Assembly (NCBI GenBank): GCA_038496675.1
Contig: CM076650.1
Span: 23,038,470 to 23,102,469, forward strand
DNA: 64,000 nucleotides
Origin: Rachycentron canadum
Lineage: Eukaryota > Chordata > Actinopteri > Carangiformes > Rachycentridae
Reading direction: 5' to 3'
Shown: piece after piece, positions 36,101 to 49,186 of the stretch
Numbering within the stretch: position 1 is the first letter of the stretch
How the letters are laid out: each line of letters begins with the position of its first letter
Notes under the pieces: model-generated
Database searches by the model: none
What the model saw: only the letters and a program-made list of their open reading frames with translations
Told to the model about the DNA's origin: nothing
Made by a program: the position numbers and the translations under genes

Positions 36101-37408
36101 ACTCAGTGAAGCAGATTATCTACTCTCAGTTGTACTTAAGCCAATTAGTTGCACAAAATACCAAAAACAAGGAACAGCAAAGACAGTTGTGGTGCTGACA
36201 TCCAGGATTTTGCTGCACAACAACTGCTAGCAAAGACAAGTGAGACTTGTAGTTCACCACTGGTAATCAAGGCTAATGTGAGTCAATCACAGAGCGATCA
36301 TCGTTTCCAAAGGTTTCTCCATTGAAGGTTTTCTAAAACTCCAGAGAAGTGTGCACGGGAGGCAAAAACATAGCAGAAGTGAGACATTTTAAAACTAAAA
36401 TGTAGTAGTGTTGGTGTAGCCTTATTTCACATTCTATGTGTCTTCTGAACACATCTTTGTGAAGCCTGGGCTGAGGGAGGGCCTGCAGGTCTGTGCAGCC
36501 CACTATTAAACCTGGACACTGTTTAATATTAATTTGCACCCATAAAACCTAAATGAAGTGCCGGTTCCTGCGGTTACAGTATGTGGTGCTGCAAATCTGG
36601 GCTCATTTCCCAGCATCAATGTCATATCCACTATCTTTGTCTCAAAACCTGGTGTGGCCTGGTTCCAGTTCTGGTAGAGTTCATTTTAGTGGTAAAATCA
36701 ACTGAGTGAATCAGATATACCTGTCGGTTGTTAGTGTTAATGTGAGGTGTGCTTGTCAAACTTTGCTTAACTTTGTTGTTTGCGCAAATGTAAATTTAGT
36801 TTTGCATGCGTGGTTTACAGGAGGTTGTCAAGGGCACGGTCAAATTGTGGGAGTGTGAGTTTGTGTGCATAAGTGATTTAAACTGACTTAAGAGCGAACA
36901 TGTTATCAATCAACATACCGATATTTGACTTTGCTTGCCTTACAACCTGTCTCATTTTGGGCAGTAGCTGAGGTTAAACACTGGTTTTACTGCTCAGTGT
37001 GTACACTGACAGGCTGTGCTTGTTTGTGTGGGCCATTAAAACTACACATTTCTGTACTGTGTTCTCTCAGCCTAGTCTGAGTTGTTTACCTAAGTCTTGG
37101 CCTCAACGCCTCACCATGTTTTCAATCAAAAGTGACTGTGTGGTGTTGTTTTGGAACAGTTTAATTTAATTTGTGTTTGACATATAGAACAATAAAACCA
37201 AAAGCACTGTGTTTTCTACAGTTGGGGAGTGGTAAAAATCCACTGCAGCATAATTAACTGTGGTTGGTTACAAGTTGTGGCACATATATAGCGATCAAAG
37301 TAGAAAATCAATTACACCACTTACTACTTAAAAGAGAAGAAAACAATAATTTTCAGGTCTACATACAATCATCAACAGTGGTGCTTTGTGCCAGGTTTAT
37401 TTTCCCAT

Positions 37409-37446
<38 letters not shown>

Positions 37447-38949
37447 GCAGCAGCTAACTTGAGGGTTATGCACAGCTTGGATTTAACACCTGGCTACTGC
37501 GTTCAGTGTCCAAACTTGATCTTGAACTTTAACAATGTTGCTGACCTTTTCAAAGCACAACCAATCAGAGCACAGTTGACCAAGAAGCTGGAAAACAGAG
37601 GCAGTATCTCTGATGTAAGTTATCAGTGGCTTTTTTTCTGGCTATTTTCCTTTTTTTTCTGTGTCTCATGAATCATACTGTATGATGACATGTCGGCATT
37701 AAGTTGAGCTCCTGGCACTGACACTGCAATCCAGTGGAAGGAGAAGCTCACATCATTTATCTGGGCACAGCCTTCACCATTCATACAATCTGGTGATATG
37801 GTGTTCAAGGTACAAGGCCAAGTCAATTTTCAAGATTTTCGAAAGGATGTTAAATAGGTTGACTGATTTCATGATTATCTCTTGTTTAGACCTTTTTTTT
37901 TTAGATAGTTATCAATGTATTTGGTTAGTTACTGTGCCACTCTTATATAGCAAATTACATATAATTACATAGCCAGTGTGCCTGTTGGTACTGGTTGTTC
38001 CCTTGTTCTTTATCTTTTAAGAGAATTTTAAGGCCACTGGCTGCACTCCACCAAAAAACACCTCTCTGTGGTGAATTATCGGGCAGCTTAATGTGCATAG
38101 CACCAATCAGTTCTGCCTGCCAGGGCACCCATCGACAGACGTACAGACAAAGAGTCACAGACAGAGCCAGCTCTGTCTTGTGTCTTGCTGAGATGTGAGT
38201 TTCTGTGAGTCAGCAGCAGTAGATTCACTTCAGCTCTAAGAGGCAAATAATGTATCAGACAAATTCTCCCAGTAGTTCTTCTTCTTGTCAATGCTGATTT
38301 TATACAATAGTAAATGTAGATAGTGCAAATGAAAAAGGCTGCTAAAGCTCTCTGCAACAAGGCAGAGAACATTACTAGTGTTTTTGACTCAGGTGGTAGC
38401 TCTTTGATTAACATATGAAAATGTGAAAGAAAATTGGTAGCTTGTTTCCTTAAAGTTGACTGGGGGGGCTGAGTGACCCAGATAGCATGATGTCATGGAT
38501 GACTTGTGCATTGCTGATAAGTTTATTTTTCTGTAATGTTTTTATATGAATACAAGGAAACTGTGGCCACTTGTTCATGGGTTAGCTATGAATCTCTCAA
38601 GGTCAAAGTAAATGCTGATAGTTGATGCACGTCAGACACAAACAGACACGTTGCACTGCAAGGAAAACAAGAAGAGAGTCAAAACAGTTTATACACGTTT
38701 CACATTATAATGACTGTGTCTCGAACACGCAGAAGACATCTAGCTGTCGGAGAGAAATCAAGGATGCCTTGTGATGTAACGTGGAGGAGGCTATGATTAC
38801 AGGCTTTAACCAGGATTGAACACTTTTGCCTTTAGGCCACATGTCATACAAATCTAGTTCATCTCGTACAAGCAAACCAAACCCTTTGCTATGCTTCTGC
38901 AGCCATAGGAGGTATGTTTTTAAATGATCTATCTGTCCCATTCTCCTGA
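33151..38949. other. Gene-poor spacer between the two CHT1-like genes
   Basis: Only short frames without family resemblance were found. A fragment of the 9360-10055 repeat family lies near 33160-33260, a (GT)n run at 35899-35917 and a (GA)n run at 37412-37443. Nothing else was recognised. Confidence 0.5.
37412..37443 (+). repeat. (GA)n microsatellite
   Basis: About 32 bases of uninterrupted GA dinucleotides in the spacer between the two CHT1-like genes. Confidence 0.85.
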
Positions 38950-39243
38950 ACGGGATATCTCAGGAAATCTCTTTCAGCGAATGTCCTGAATTTGGTACAA
39001 ATATTCACTTGGACTCAAGGATGAACTGATTAAACTGTGGTCATCGAAGGCCAAAGATCAAGGTCAATGTTATAACAAATGTGCGACAGGTCAAAATGAC
39101 TAAAGTGATGACATTTTTCTTCCAAAGGCTCAAATGTGATTGTTTTTGCACCATGTGATAAATATTTTATTGCACAGACATGGAGGTAAACTTCAAATTG
39201 ACTGGTTGGCGGAGGCGTACAACCACAAAGTGGTCATTCTAGT
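38950..39243 (+). repeat. Dispersed repeat family 2, copy 2
   Basis: It contains GGGATATCTCAGGAAATCTC, CACTTGGACTCAAGGATGAA, GATCAAGGTCAATG, GGCGGAGGCGTACAACCACA and GTGGTCATTCTAG, in the same order as related phrases at 16985-17390. It is non-coding. Confidence 0.6.
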
Positions 39244-39891
39244 GCTATCTACTTCCTGTTGCTTTATATTTTCTCATCTTCTAGGGGGAGGGATGAATCT
39301 AAACTTTGTGTTTGTTGCCTTTTACATGGAGTTGGCGCATATAAACAAGGATTAGTTAATCTATCACAAATGCTTTATTTGACTGAGGTCAACCAAACCT
39401 CCAAAAAGGACCGGCACACTCTTCTGTGCCGAAAGCTCCTGAAAAACATATGAGCTTACTGTATACAAGACTCATTTATTTACTAAATTTAATTTAAAAA
39501 ATACTTTGATGTGAATCCTTGAATGAGAGCAGAGGAGGATGACACAAACTGATACACAGCTTGTCTCTCCTGATTAGATCAGCTTAGTGGCTGGAATGAG
39601 TGTTGTTTTGACAAAATGTCCCTGGATTGTTTTTTCTTTCCTGGAAACAGATTATAAATTTATGAACTCATTTGTGTTTTGTCTTTTCTTTAGTCTGGAA
39701 GCAGCAACCCTCCACCACCCCACCCCACCTTTTAACACATACAATGGTATACACGCACTCACTCCATTTATGTCCCTGGTATATTTCAGCAGTTGTACTT
39801 ATTTGTCCAGTTTCACTTCTATCATACCCTTTTCTGTTGAACATGGACATTTCCACTGTGTTTCTTCTGAGATTGGGAGGCTTATATACAG

Positions 39892-39995
<104 letters not shown>

Positions 39996-39999
39996 GTAA

Positions 40000-42900
40000 A
40001 GTTTAACTCAGAACAATTAACATGTGAATGCTCACTGTTGTGTTTCTTTCTCCCTCCTGTCATCCCTGCCTTTCTTCCCCCTCCCTCTCTCTTCCACTCT
40101 GTTTGGTGTGGGACTCGTGTCAGTGTCCACTCGTCTGCTCACCTGGTCCCTTGGCACGCTGCAGCCCATCAGCACATCAACCTCTGGCATAAATTGTTCT
40201 GTCCACATCATGTACGCCTTGTGCCTCAAGACCCAGCGCCACTGCTCAGCCTTCCAGCCAGGCTGCTGCTCATCGTCCTGCTCCTGCTCATCTGCCTCTC
40301 CCCACACTCAGCCCCAGCCGGACTACCCTCCACCTGCCTACCTCCCTCCGCTGCCTCATTCTCCTGTTGTTTACATTAAATAATCTGAAGTATAGAATTA
40401 TAGAATCTATCAGGATAGAATTTTGAAGCAGAGTTTGGTCACTATTTACATAAAAACCAGACATAAGGTAACCAGACATAACTAATGGTACAGCATTCAT
40501 AGCAACATATAATAATGAGACATTGACTTTCAACTGTTCAAAGAGCTTGTCACTGTCTCACAGTGCTTCCCTCCTGATCCACACCTTTTTGTGGTGACAA
40601 AATTAGCAACACATAGTGTCATATTTTGTGATTATTATTATTTTTTAACATAATTATTTTATTTAGTTTTAAATTTTTTGAAAACACACTAATTGGAGAG
40701 ATGTTACAGCAAAAATATTGCACAGCAGTCAAGACAGGAAAACCTCAAAAAAGTAATCAATACTTGCTACAGATGAAGGTTTAGATAATATGACAGCAGC
40801 CTGGGCATGGAGGAAATGAGACTGTGATTGCAGACAATGTAAAACATAATGACACCATGATCTGACTCAGCAGCATCCTGTCATCATGCCCTTATATAGT
40901 AACAGAGCTTGCAGGTGTCAAACCTGAAGTTGAGTTTAGTGGAGCTACTAGGCTGAGTATAGTTGAAAGAAGTAAAATCTCTTTCCAACTACTGTATGGA
41001 TTAGCATTATGTCATGCATTTCATGTCCCCATCAATGAATCAATTATAATAACTTTGGTGATCCCTGACTTTCATCAGGCCAAAATTTTAAGTTTTTCTC
41101 TAATAAAGACAGTGATTGATTTTATTATTTGATTGTAACTGACAGGGGCTGACACAGTGTCAGTAGTGGAGATAATGCAAACCATCTCTGTACTGACAAG
41201 GTTTCAGGTTTATTTTGCATATCTTAAATTATATGATATGTGAATCCCTGGCTGTCTGAATCTGTCTTTATGAGACTTGGTTCACTGAAGTTGCAGGTGG
41301 AAATACACAGTCATGGTGTTGACTGCTTATTTCGCTGATGGTATGTCTTGTATTATATGGAAAAACATCATGTTAACAAGGTTAAAAACTTGATTTTCAT
41401 CAGTGGGGGTCTTAGAGTTGGTCTTGTGCTTTCGTTTGTGGCCAAAATACCGTACCTGTGTTTAGTCCTAATTAGCAATTAACATGTGAATGCTCACTGA
41501 AACTCACTGAGTTTGTTGTTTATTGTCTTTGGTGGTTGTTTTGTTGTCCAGAAAATTAAGTTAGATTTTTCATTTTTATTTTTTTGTGTTTGTTTGATTA
41601 CATCTCTGTCCCCAAGGTTTTACTGATAAACTGATAATGATATTTCCCCTACAGTTGCTACAACAAAGATTGCCTCAGTGATAGAGCTGCTAGAATTTAT
41701 CATAGTACTAATTGTATTCTTGTTGTTGTTTCAAGTTCTACCACCAAGGAGATGAAATATTGAATGACATCTTATAATGGCTGAACATGAGATGGCTGTG
41801 CTGGTCCCATGTTATTAGTTAGGAAAACACAGAGATGGCCATATTGCAGTACACCTGCACCTGGGGGGAGTTTCACACTTGCCAAATGACAAACTGACAT
41901 GTGAATTTTCTGGTTTTTGTAGCCCGCCCCCCCCCACTAAAGTTGAGACCTAGGCAATTGTTGTTGCGGTCCAGTCCTTCCACTTTCATCCTGGGAAGCT
42001 AGAAACATCTTCAGACTTGTCACAGGTCTGTCATCAGTGGTCTTACTCACTAGCCTCCACCTTGCATGCTCACTCACTCACATTTTTGAGTGTGACATGT
42101 TGTAGGCAAATTTACATCTGCGCCATCCTCGCATTTTTGGAATGACTGATTGTAAAAGGCTCCAGGGGATGTTCACTGACTATGAAATCCTGTATCATGC
42201 CCTGACTTGTGCTCTTCTATCACCTATTCAAACTGCTTGCGTTGATCTGTTTTTTTTCCTAATTCATAAGACTGACTAACAGATATAGTTGTTGCACAAC
42301 TGACTTGTTGACTACACATTTGTGATTTCCATTTAAAAGATTAACAGATGTGTCATTGGATAATTGGATATTCCAATGTTTTAAGTGTGTCCTATTAAAG
42401 AGGGTGAATACCTGTGTAGTTTGTAGATATCTTTCATGTGGACAGCTACATTAGAGAATAACCCTCTAACACATAATATTTCATAATATAATCTGCTCAT
42501 TGACTTCTGACCAACAGCTGGAAAGTGATGTTGTAAAGCCAGATCATTAGCTGGTGTCATTTGATCGTGAATATAACACCTATAGTTTTTTTTAAGTGTT
42601 CAGCCTTGAGACCAAAAGAAATACAGGCTATTGTTCCTAAAGAGCTAAAGTCTGGCGGGTACGTTCAAATATCATCTGATGTTGTTGTAACCCTGGCTTC
42701 CCACTTTGTGTTCCACAACTCTGTTGCCACTCTCCTTCATGTGACCCTCCATCCACTGTTGGATGCTCTTCCTCCAGGTTTCAGTTAGTTATTGCATTGG
42801 GATAAGAGACACTAAACACCAGAACACCAGATAACCTACTCTCATCCCAAGGCGTACTCTTGCTAAACTGCCCCAAGCCTGTTTTGCAATTTTAGCTTTT

Positions 42901-44480
42901 GTGTTAACATTAACAGGGTCTTAGTTGGTTTGTAAGTACAATCTATTTTGTTGTCATTGACAATTGTCCTTGTAAGATTCAGCAACATTTCAGATCTTCT
43001 TTTTTTTCTTTTTAAAAAGCACTCTGCAACAAATCTAGCTGGGCAGTCCCTCCACAATGCAGACCAGCAGCCTGGAAATGCCTGAAAGTGACAGCTGGGT
43101 TGTCTGTAAACTTAATAAGCCACGTTACAGTCAATATTTCAAGAGAAGAGAAAAAACAGACAAATGTGTAAAGAGCACCTACAGTGGGAATTTAGCTGTA
43201 TTTGAGTATATGTATATGTGAGCTCAGAGAGTAGAGGAGAAGCAAACAGATAAAGTGCTAAAACCGGCTGACAGAATACAAATGCAACAGGATTACATCG
43301 GCATATTACATAATCTTTTCAAGCAGGCTTTAGCTACTTTCCATTGAAAGTAGTTGTTTACAGCAGTTCCACACCAGTTTTCAACTGCAGGTATATTGTC
43401 AGGTTTCCACATTGACCAGAAACAGTCCAGCCGTGTAACAGGTTTTGACCTAGTTAACCAGTAGGTTTAGTAAACAGTTGAGAAACTGAATCTTTGAAAG
43501 TCACTGTAAAGCTGTTATTTAGGTACAGACCAGGTGTCTCACTCTCACAGGCCTGGTCCACCACAAAGACAAATCCAACCAAAGAAACTCTTATTGTTCA
43601 TTGAGCTTTCAACTGAAGACAACAAACCTTTTCTCCTTCATCTACAAGAACATTACAGAAAAACCTCACATATCTTTGATCAATTCAGCAATAAATTGAA
43701 GACAGACAAATTGTCATAGTTTTCAAACTACATGATGGACATTAGAGTGATTTCAACTGTGACAGATGACAAAAATGTGTGTGACAGACATTATAAGCTA
43801 AGAATAACTGAGGGAGGACACTGGCAGAGCTGCAGTCTTCATCATGAGAGAGTGAAATAAACAGGAGTTTGTTTCAGATTACATGCTTGATCCATAGTCA
43901 TCTGTGTCCAATTGACCAGGCTGTTTAGTCATCTTTCAGCTGACTGTCAGGCTTCAATTCATCATTGAAACAGTTTTTTTTATTTCACAGCAGGTTTGTG
44001 TGTTTTGTATGCACTCACATGTTGACACTGAGACCTTAAATAAACTTAAAAGACTGATTATGTCAACAAATGTAGTATTTTTGGCTTATGCACATTGTTG
44101 CTACTTGCGCATCAGCAACGGCACAAAGTCACATCAGACTCAAAGGTACACACATGTAGGGTCTTCAACCACAGCACACATTTTATCGCATGTTTATAGT
44201 CATTTTGCTGTTAACTATACAGTTCACATCTAATTAAAACCAGAATGGAGAAGCAGGCTGACGGGGCAGGCTGATGGGATGGTCAAACAGGTTTGTTTTA
44301 TCCTGGAGCACAAGGAAAACAGGAGTTAGACAAGAGCATAAACATAACAAGCAATTCAATTGTAAACCAAGATATTATCCAAAGGATATTTTTTGATATT
44401 AGGGATAATGTGTTATCTTATGGAAAAATAAAAAAACGTCACTTTGGTTCATGTTATAGAAATTTCCCATCCTAAATAAA
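40000..44480. other. Gene-poor spacer with repeat fragments
   Basis: It holds fragments of two dispersed repeats (41035-41105 and 41125-41345) and one exon-like open stretch at 40129-40383 that I could not assign. The remainder is AT-rich, with nothing recognised. Confidence 0.45.
41125..41345 (-). repeat. Dispersed repeat family 4, inverted copy
   Basis: The reverse complement contains GTCTCATAAAGACAGATTCA and GACAGCCAGGGATTCAC, matching 21835-22110 in order, with a related ACCTTGTCAGTACAGAGA block. Confidence 0.5.
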
Positions 44481-44489
44481 ATGGATAAA

Positions 44490-44731
44490 ACTCAAGATAT
44501 GGTTAACACCATATCTTTTTATTTAGCTTCTTCCTATCATATGTCAGGTTAGGAAATCCTCATTCAAACAGTTATCAACACTAATGTCTGTCTTGCTTAA
44601 CATGGGATCATTGGGATTATTCAGGATTTACTCAAGATATGGTGTTAACCATATCTTGAGTAAATCCATTTTATTTCAATCCATCAAGATATAGTGTTAA
44701 CCATATCTTGAGTAAATCCTGAATAATCCCA
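44490..44731. repeat. Nested palindromes with perfect 31-bp inverted arms
   Basis: The 31 bases at 44612-44642 (starting TGGGATTATTCAGG, ending CAAGATATGG) are the exact reverse complement of 44701-44731. Inside, 44624-44642 and 44649-44667 form another perfect 19-bp inverted pair around TGTTAA, and a third imperfect pair lies at about 44684-44711. A related palindrome (AAGATATGG TTAACA CCATATCTT) lies at 44494-44517. Imperfect direct repeats beginning AACACTAAT flank the structure at 44577 and 44744. It could be a foldback or MITE-like element. No coding content. Confidence 0.85.
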
Positions 44732-47700
44732 TTATTCAGGATTAACACTAATCTGTCTGTTACCTAGCAACCAAACCAGACAATGTTTCTTTTCCTAAAT
44801 TTGAATAGCAACAATGCCCAAGGAACTAATAATCATTAACGATTTCCTCCTAAATCAGGTCTTAATTATCATGGTTAACAAATTGTTGGAATGGAATCTG
44901 CATGTCAGGAAGTTTCTCTTTAGCCCTTTAAAACAAACTTGAACTTTAAAACAAAACAATTTACAGCATATACTTTTAATGCACATGTCAGTGGATCATA
45001 CCTTTGTATTGTAGTAAATACTAGTATGGACTTCCTTTGTGAATGTTTAACCTGAAAAGAATGGGGATATTTTGTTTTTACTGGAACCAAAAACCAGATA
45101 TGAGGTCAAAACCAATAAAATTTGACCTAACCCTGCTGCTGCATTCTTGTTGGAGTGATAGCTCCAGGGCTCTGCTATTGCACACTGTCTCACTGGCATG
45201 TAGCTCTGGAAAATAGTCGTCATTCCTGTTTTTGACATCCACCTGTTCAATGCATTTAGCATATTTGACAATTAAAACACAATATGTCTATTAAACCTCA
45301 AAAACATGTCATTAGTTACACTTTCTGGTTCTCTTCCTGCTATGACATTTAAATATGTGTATTATAAAAAGAACCTTAGTATTGTAACCCATCATATAAA
45401 CATGATATTCTGGTTTCAGAAATGCAGATAAATCTGAACATGCTGTGCCCCAGCTAGCATGTCTCTTATATTTTCTGACAACTGCCTGTAATGTGTGCAG
45501 CAAAAACAAAGCATGATAAATGATGTAATGATGATCTACAAGCTTAAATGAAAGTGAAATAAGAGTAGGACAAGCAGCAACTTCCCAGCAGCCAGAAACC
45601 AAACCTGACCAAAGACAGTGCCAAATCGCAACATTAGGCACAAATCATACTCTGCGTTCAAGTACACAGAACATACAGGAACACACACAGAGTCAACTTG
45701 TTTTTCTTCCTCTCTGTGTCCCTCTCAGGCACTCTTGCAAAACTTGTCCATGCTGGAACTATAGATGCTCTAAAGGTTACCCAAATGGCCCAGAGGCATT
45801 ATTCATGATTTCTGAACCTGCCTCCCTTCAAGGCATTTTATTGGGCATCTGAAGAAGATAAGTCACATTTACAAGATACCATAATGTAATGAACTTGTTT
45901 TCTTTGTACTATGATGAATGAAAGTACATTGACAAATGTTTATATAGTAAGAGTTCAAATCACATGAAAACCATGCCTGTTTTTATTTGTTTGGCTTAAT
46001 TAAAACTGAATTTGATCCAAAAGCATCATCTCATCAATCCAAACTTTACAACAATTTTTTTTTATCATTCAGAAATATATTTCACAGATCCATTTGTTGC
46101 TTCTGATAAATTTTACTCTTGATTGCAGGATGTTTTTTTGTCCACACAGGGTACACAATGAGTTGGGCCACAAAGGATCCACCCACTGGAGCCTTCTCTG
46201 AGCAGGAAAGCAAGGCTGCAGTTCTCTGAACGCATTTGAAGCAGCCTTTGAAATGGGACAGCCTCGTCCAGTGAAGGTTTTCAAATGCAGCCTGGATGCA
46301 GCCCTTGAAGTGGGATATAGCTACAGAGAGGAGGTGGGAGTAGAAAGTTAGATACTCTGTGCTTCAGTTTCTGAGGATTAAAAAGGAATTTGATTGGCTT
46401 TTACTTGGGCATCATTTGCATTGTGTCAGGACATTTGCATAGAGTTGATCTCAATTTTCTCCTGGTGCTACTGGGCGTTTTAATCCCATTCAGAATCAGT
46501 ATCAACCTATCAGTGCACATATGTGTCAATAGCCTGTAATAGTGATTTTAATTATGATTACCTCTATTATTACTACTATATAGTTAATATGTAGTAATAA
46601 AAGTAATACATAGTCATAAAAATACCTCATATACCTTTTGGTACTGAATTGTGAGTGAAATGTTCCTCCTACAGCTAGGACTATAGTTCCTGGTCTAGAA
46701 CAGAGAGATGGCAACAAGATCCTGGCACCATTTTTATTCTGACAGTTTAAGTGGAACCCATCTGGAACTCATTGGAATCCAGTCCTGTCTGCAAGTGAGA
46801 ATAAGGGGAGAGAGAGAGGAGGGCAGAAAGATGAGCCCGGGGACATGTACAGAAACATGCAACAGGTAGAGAGACAGGCAGAAAGAACAAGCAAAGCAAA
46901 ACAAAAACTTTAGAGCTTGCAAGACATCTTAGAAGGGGATTGGGTGGTTTCCACGCATGCTCACACACACGCACACATGCCCTCAAAGTGGAGAGTTGGT
47001 GTGCTTTTCTTGGTACAGGAAGAAGACTCTTAAAGGGACAGCGTGGCCTCACCTCTGCCGCTGCTCTCTGTGTCAGTTCAAGAGAGAAAACTTTACATCG
47101 CGATGCTTAAAGTTTGTAATTGAGTGAGATTAACGTTAACCATTAATAATGAGGCCCGATGGTTCAAAACTCTGGTCAGGAGTTTTTTAACTGTGTGCAA
47201 AAAAAACATTCATCATTTGGGTCCTCATAGATGTTTTTGTTCTTATGGTGGCTGGTACATTTTGTCTTTGTCGATTGTGAAAGCCAGCAGCTGACTGATG
47301 ATCCTTTTTACCCTGTTACTTTAGAAGGAGACAAGAATTCACACATGGGGTTTGTAGAATGGTTTGGTCTTTCCCCACCAGTATGAAAATATGTGAAAAC
47401 TGACTGAAGATATTTGGCTTTGAGGTTATGTGTGATATATACCTGTCATTTGGCTTCACCTGGTCTATACAAAGACTCTTTTGCAACGGCAGGCACTTTG
47501 ATCTGTGCATATACAACACACTTACAAATAAAGTTATATCCTTTTATATTGAGAAGTGAGCCCCTCTTCATATAGAAGCAACTCACTTATATTTTTCTGT
47601 CTATATTTAACCGACTTTCTTTCTGTCTGACTCTTCCCATGTGATTTACTAAATGCTTGATACACTAAACCATATGGACAGAACAAGCAATGCTTTGTGT

Positions 47701-48200
47701 AAGTCCTTGGCAAAGAGGCACTTGTGTGCAGCCACACTCACACATGAGCACACAGTAATAAAACTGGAAAAGAAGAAAAACACAACAGGGGCAGCCTGGA
47801 GGAGATGTTTTTCTCGGTGTGCTGTGGGTGTGTGAGGATCGTAGTGCCTGGCATCTGTCAGGCTGGCTGTACAGTCGCTGTGAAACACCGCAGGTAGGTG
47901 AGAGATAGGGAGGCACAATGAATCATGTCTGATAAAGTTTTAGCCTGTGTGGAAATAGACTGCAAAAAGTACAGAATATGAAGACAGTGAAGAAAGTGAG
48001 GTAGAGAAAAAAGGGGGGAAGAATGGGAGGTTGGAAGCAAGAGGTGTTTGAGTGGAGAGAGACAGCGTTGGACAGAGAAAGGGGGCTGTTGATAATGCAC
48101 TGATCATGAGCAGCTGAAGGTGCCAGATTCGCCCTGCAGTCAAAGTCATCCTCATGTGGACCAAAGCTAAACAGGGGGCTGGGTCCAGCCCCCACACTCT
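44732..48200. other. Gene-poor spacer
   Basis: No supported gene, RNA or clear repeat was recognised. Several short frames between 46700 and 48200 on the minus strand are Ser/Pro/Leu/Cys-rich and reflect purine-rich plus-strand DNA rather than a protein family. Confidence 0.45.
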
Positions 48201-48211
48201 CAACACAGCTA

Positions 48212-48680
48212 ATTGGCTGTAGACAAGAGCACCAATGCAGTCACCAATCAGGTAGCAGTAGTCGCAGCCTCCTACTCCTTTGTATCCCATCTGACCCCTC
48301 CCACCCTGTGAGGTTTAAAACCAGGGGAAGGCTGAGTGCTGATTCTAGAGAGTTCCATCCTTCCTCATTGAACCTGCCTCATAAATCAACTCCAACTCCT
48401 CTCCCTCCTCTCTGCAGAGCACTTTGTTCAAAAACTCTTTTAAAAACAGTTTTGATTTAGACTTTTTTTTCAGCCCTCTAAATTCAAGAGCTTGAAGAGC
48501 ACCTGTTGTTTTCTTTGTGTTGCCCTCATCTCTCACTCCCCAGCGCTGTGGATGAGTGTCGCATGAACCTTTCTCCTCCTGGACTGAATTTATCACCTGG
48601 CCTGTTCTCTGTCTTGTGAGAGTAGCCTCTGTTCCCTCTTCACGTCATCTCTAAGAACTGACACGTACTGTTAACCCTAG
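48212..48680 (+). promoter_or_regulatory. Promoter-like block and possible non-coding first exon
   Basis: ATTGG (inverted CCAAT) at 48212-48216, CCAAT at 48232-48236 and CCAAT at 48244-48248 lie 65-100 bases upstream of a TATA-like TTTAAAA at 48314-48320. That is the spacing of an NF-Y/TATA promoter with a start near 48345. A transcript from there would meet a good splice donor, AG|GTATGT, at 48680/48681. It could be a distal start for CHT1-like gene B, whose coding part begins 7.3 kb downstream, or an unrelated transcript. No coding frame is seen within it. Confidence 0.35.
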
Positions 48681-49138
48681 GTATGTATTCAATCACTGAA
48701 TATGCTAACATATGTCTACTGTGCTTAGTTTTTTTATTCCTTTTGTTGACATTAATTTATGTAAATCTTTTTTACTTTGGGGATAGGTTTTTTGGTTTAA
48801 AGTGAGTGTTTTTTTCTGTGTGTATGTGTGTGTGTGTGTGTGTTTTCCTTTGAGAAAGCTATTTAAGCTCAGTTAAGTTGGGATACACTAAGTGGGAGTG
48901 CGTGCCTATCCTAGAAATAGCACTCAGGGGCACTGCTGCAGAGACAAATTGGCTCTTGTGGTTTGACATCTGTGACTACAGCTGCCTATCTTTGTTTTGT
49001 TTTTTTCCTGTATTCTCTCTATCAATTGTTTTGATAAGCTGTAATTTTCCACTGCACTTGGTCTAAGAATAGAGAAGCTGCCAGGGCACAGATAGACTGC
49101 ACTGAGAGATTAGACTGACTTAGACTAATGAAAAAACA

Positions 49139-49186
49139 CACTGAGGTCCAAATGCCTTTCCGGTCTCAGACTTTTGGACCCCAGTG
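49139..49186. repeat. Hairpin-forming inverted repeat
   Basis: CACTGAGGTCCAAA at 49139-49152 pairs with TTTGGACCCCAGTG at 49173-49186 with one mismatch. The right arm with its neighbour (TCTCAGACTTTTGGACCCC) is also related, in reverse, to 60331-60356 (GGGGTCCACAAGTCTGAGA), suggesting ends of one small repeat family. Confidence 0.5.

Noticed and set aside
44968..46330. Possible mobile element around 46070-46330 (AAATGGGACAGCC and AAGTGGGATATAGC phrases)
   Set aside because: The phrases recall a fish repeat, but I found no second copy in the window and no ends, so I do not list it as a feature.
47649..48290. Several overlapping minus-strand frames rich in Ser, Leu, Pro and Cys
   Set aside because: They overlap each other in different frames and mirror purine-rich plus-strand DNA, without domain-like content.
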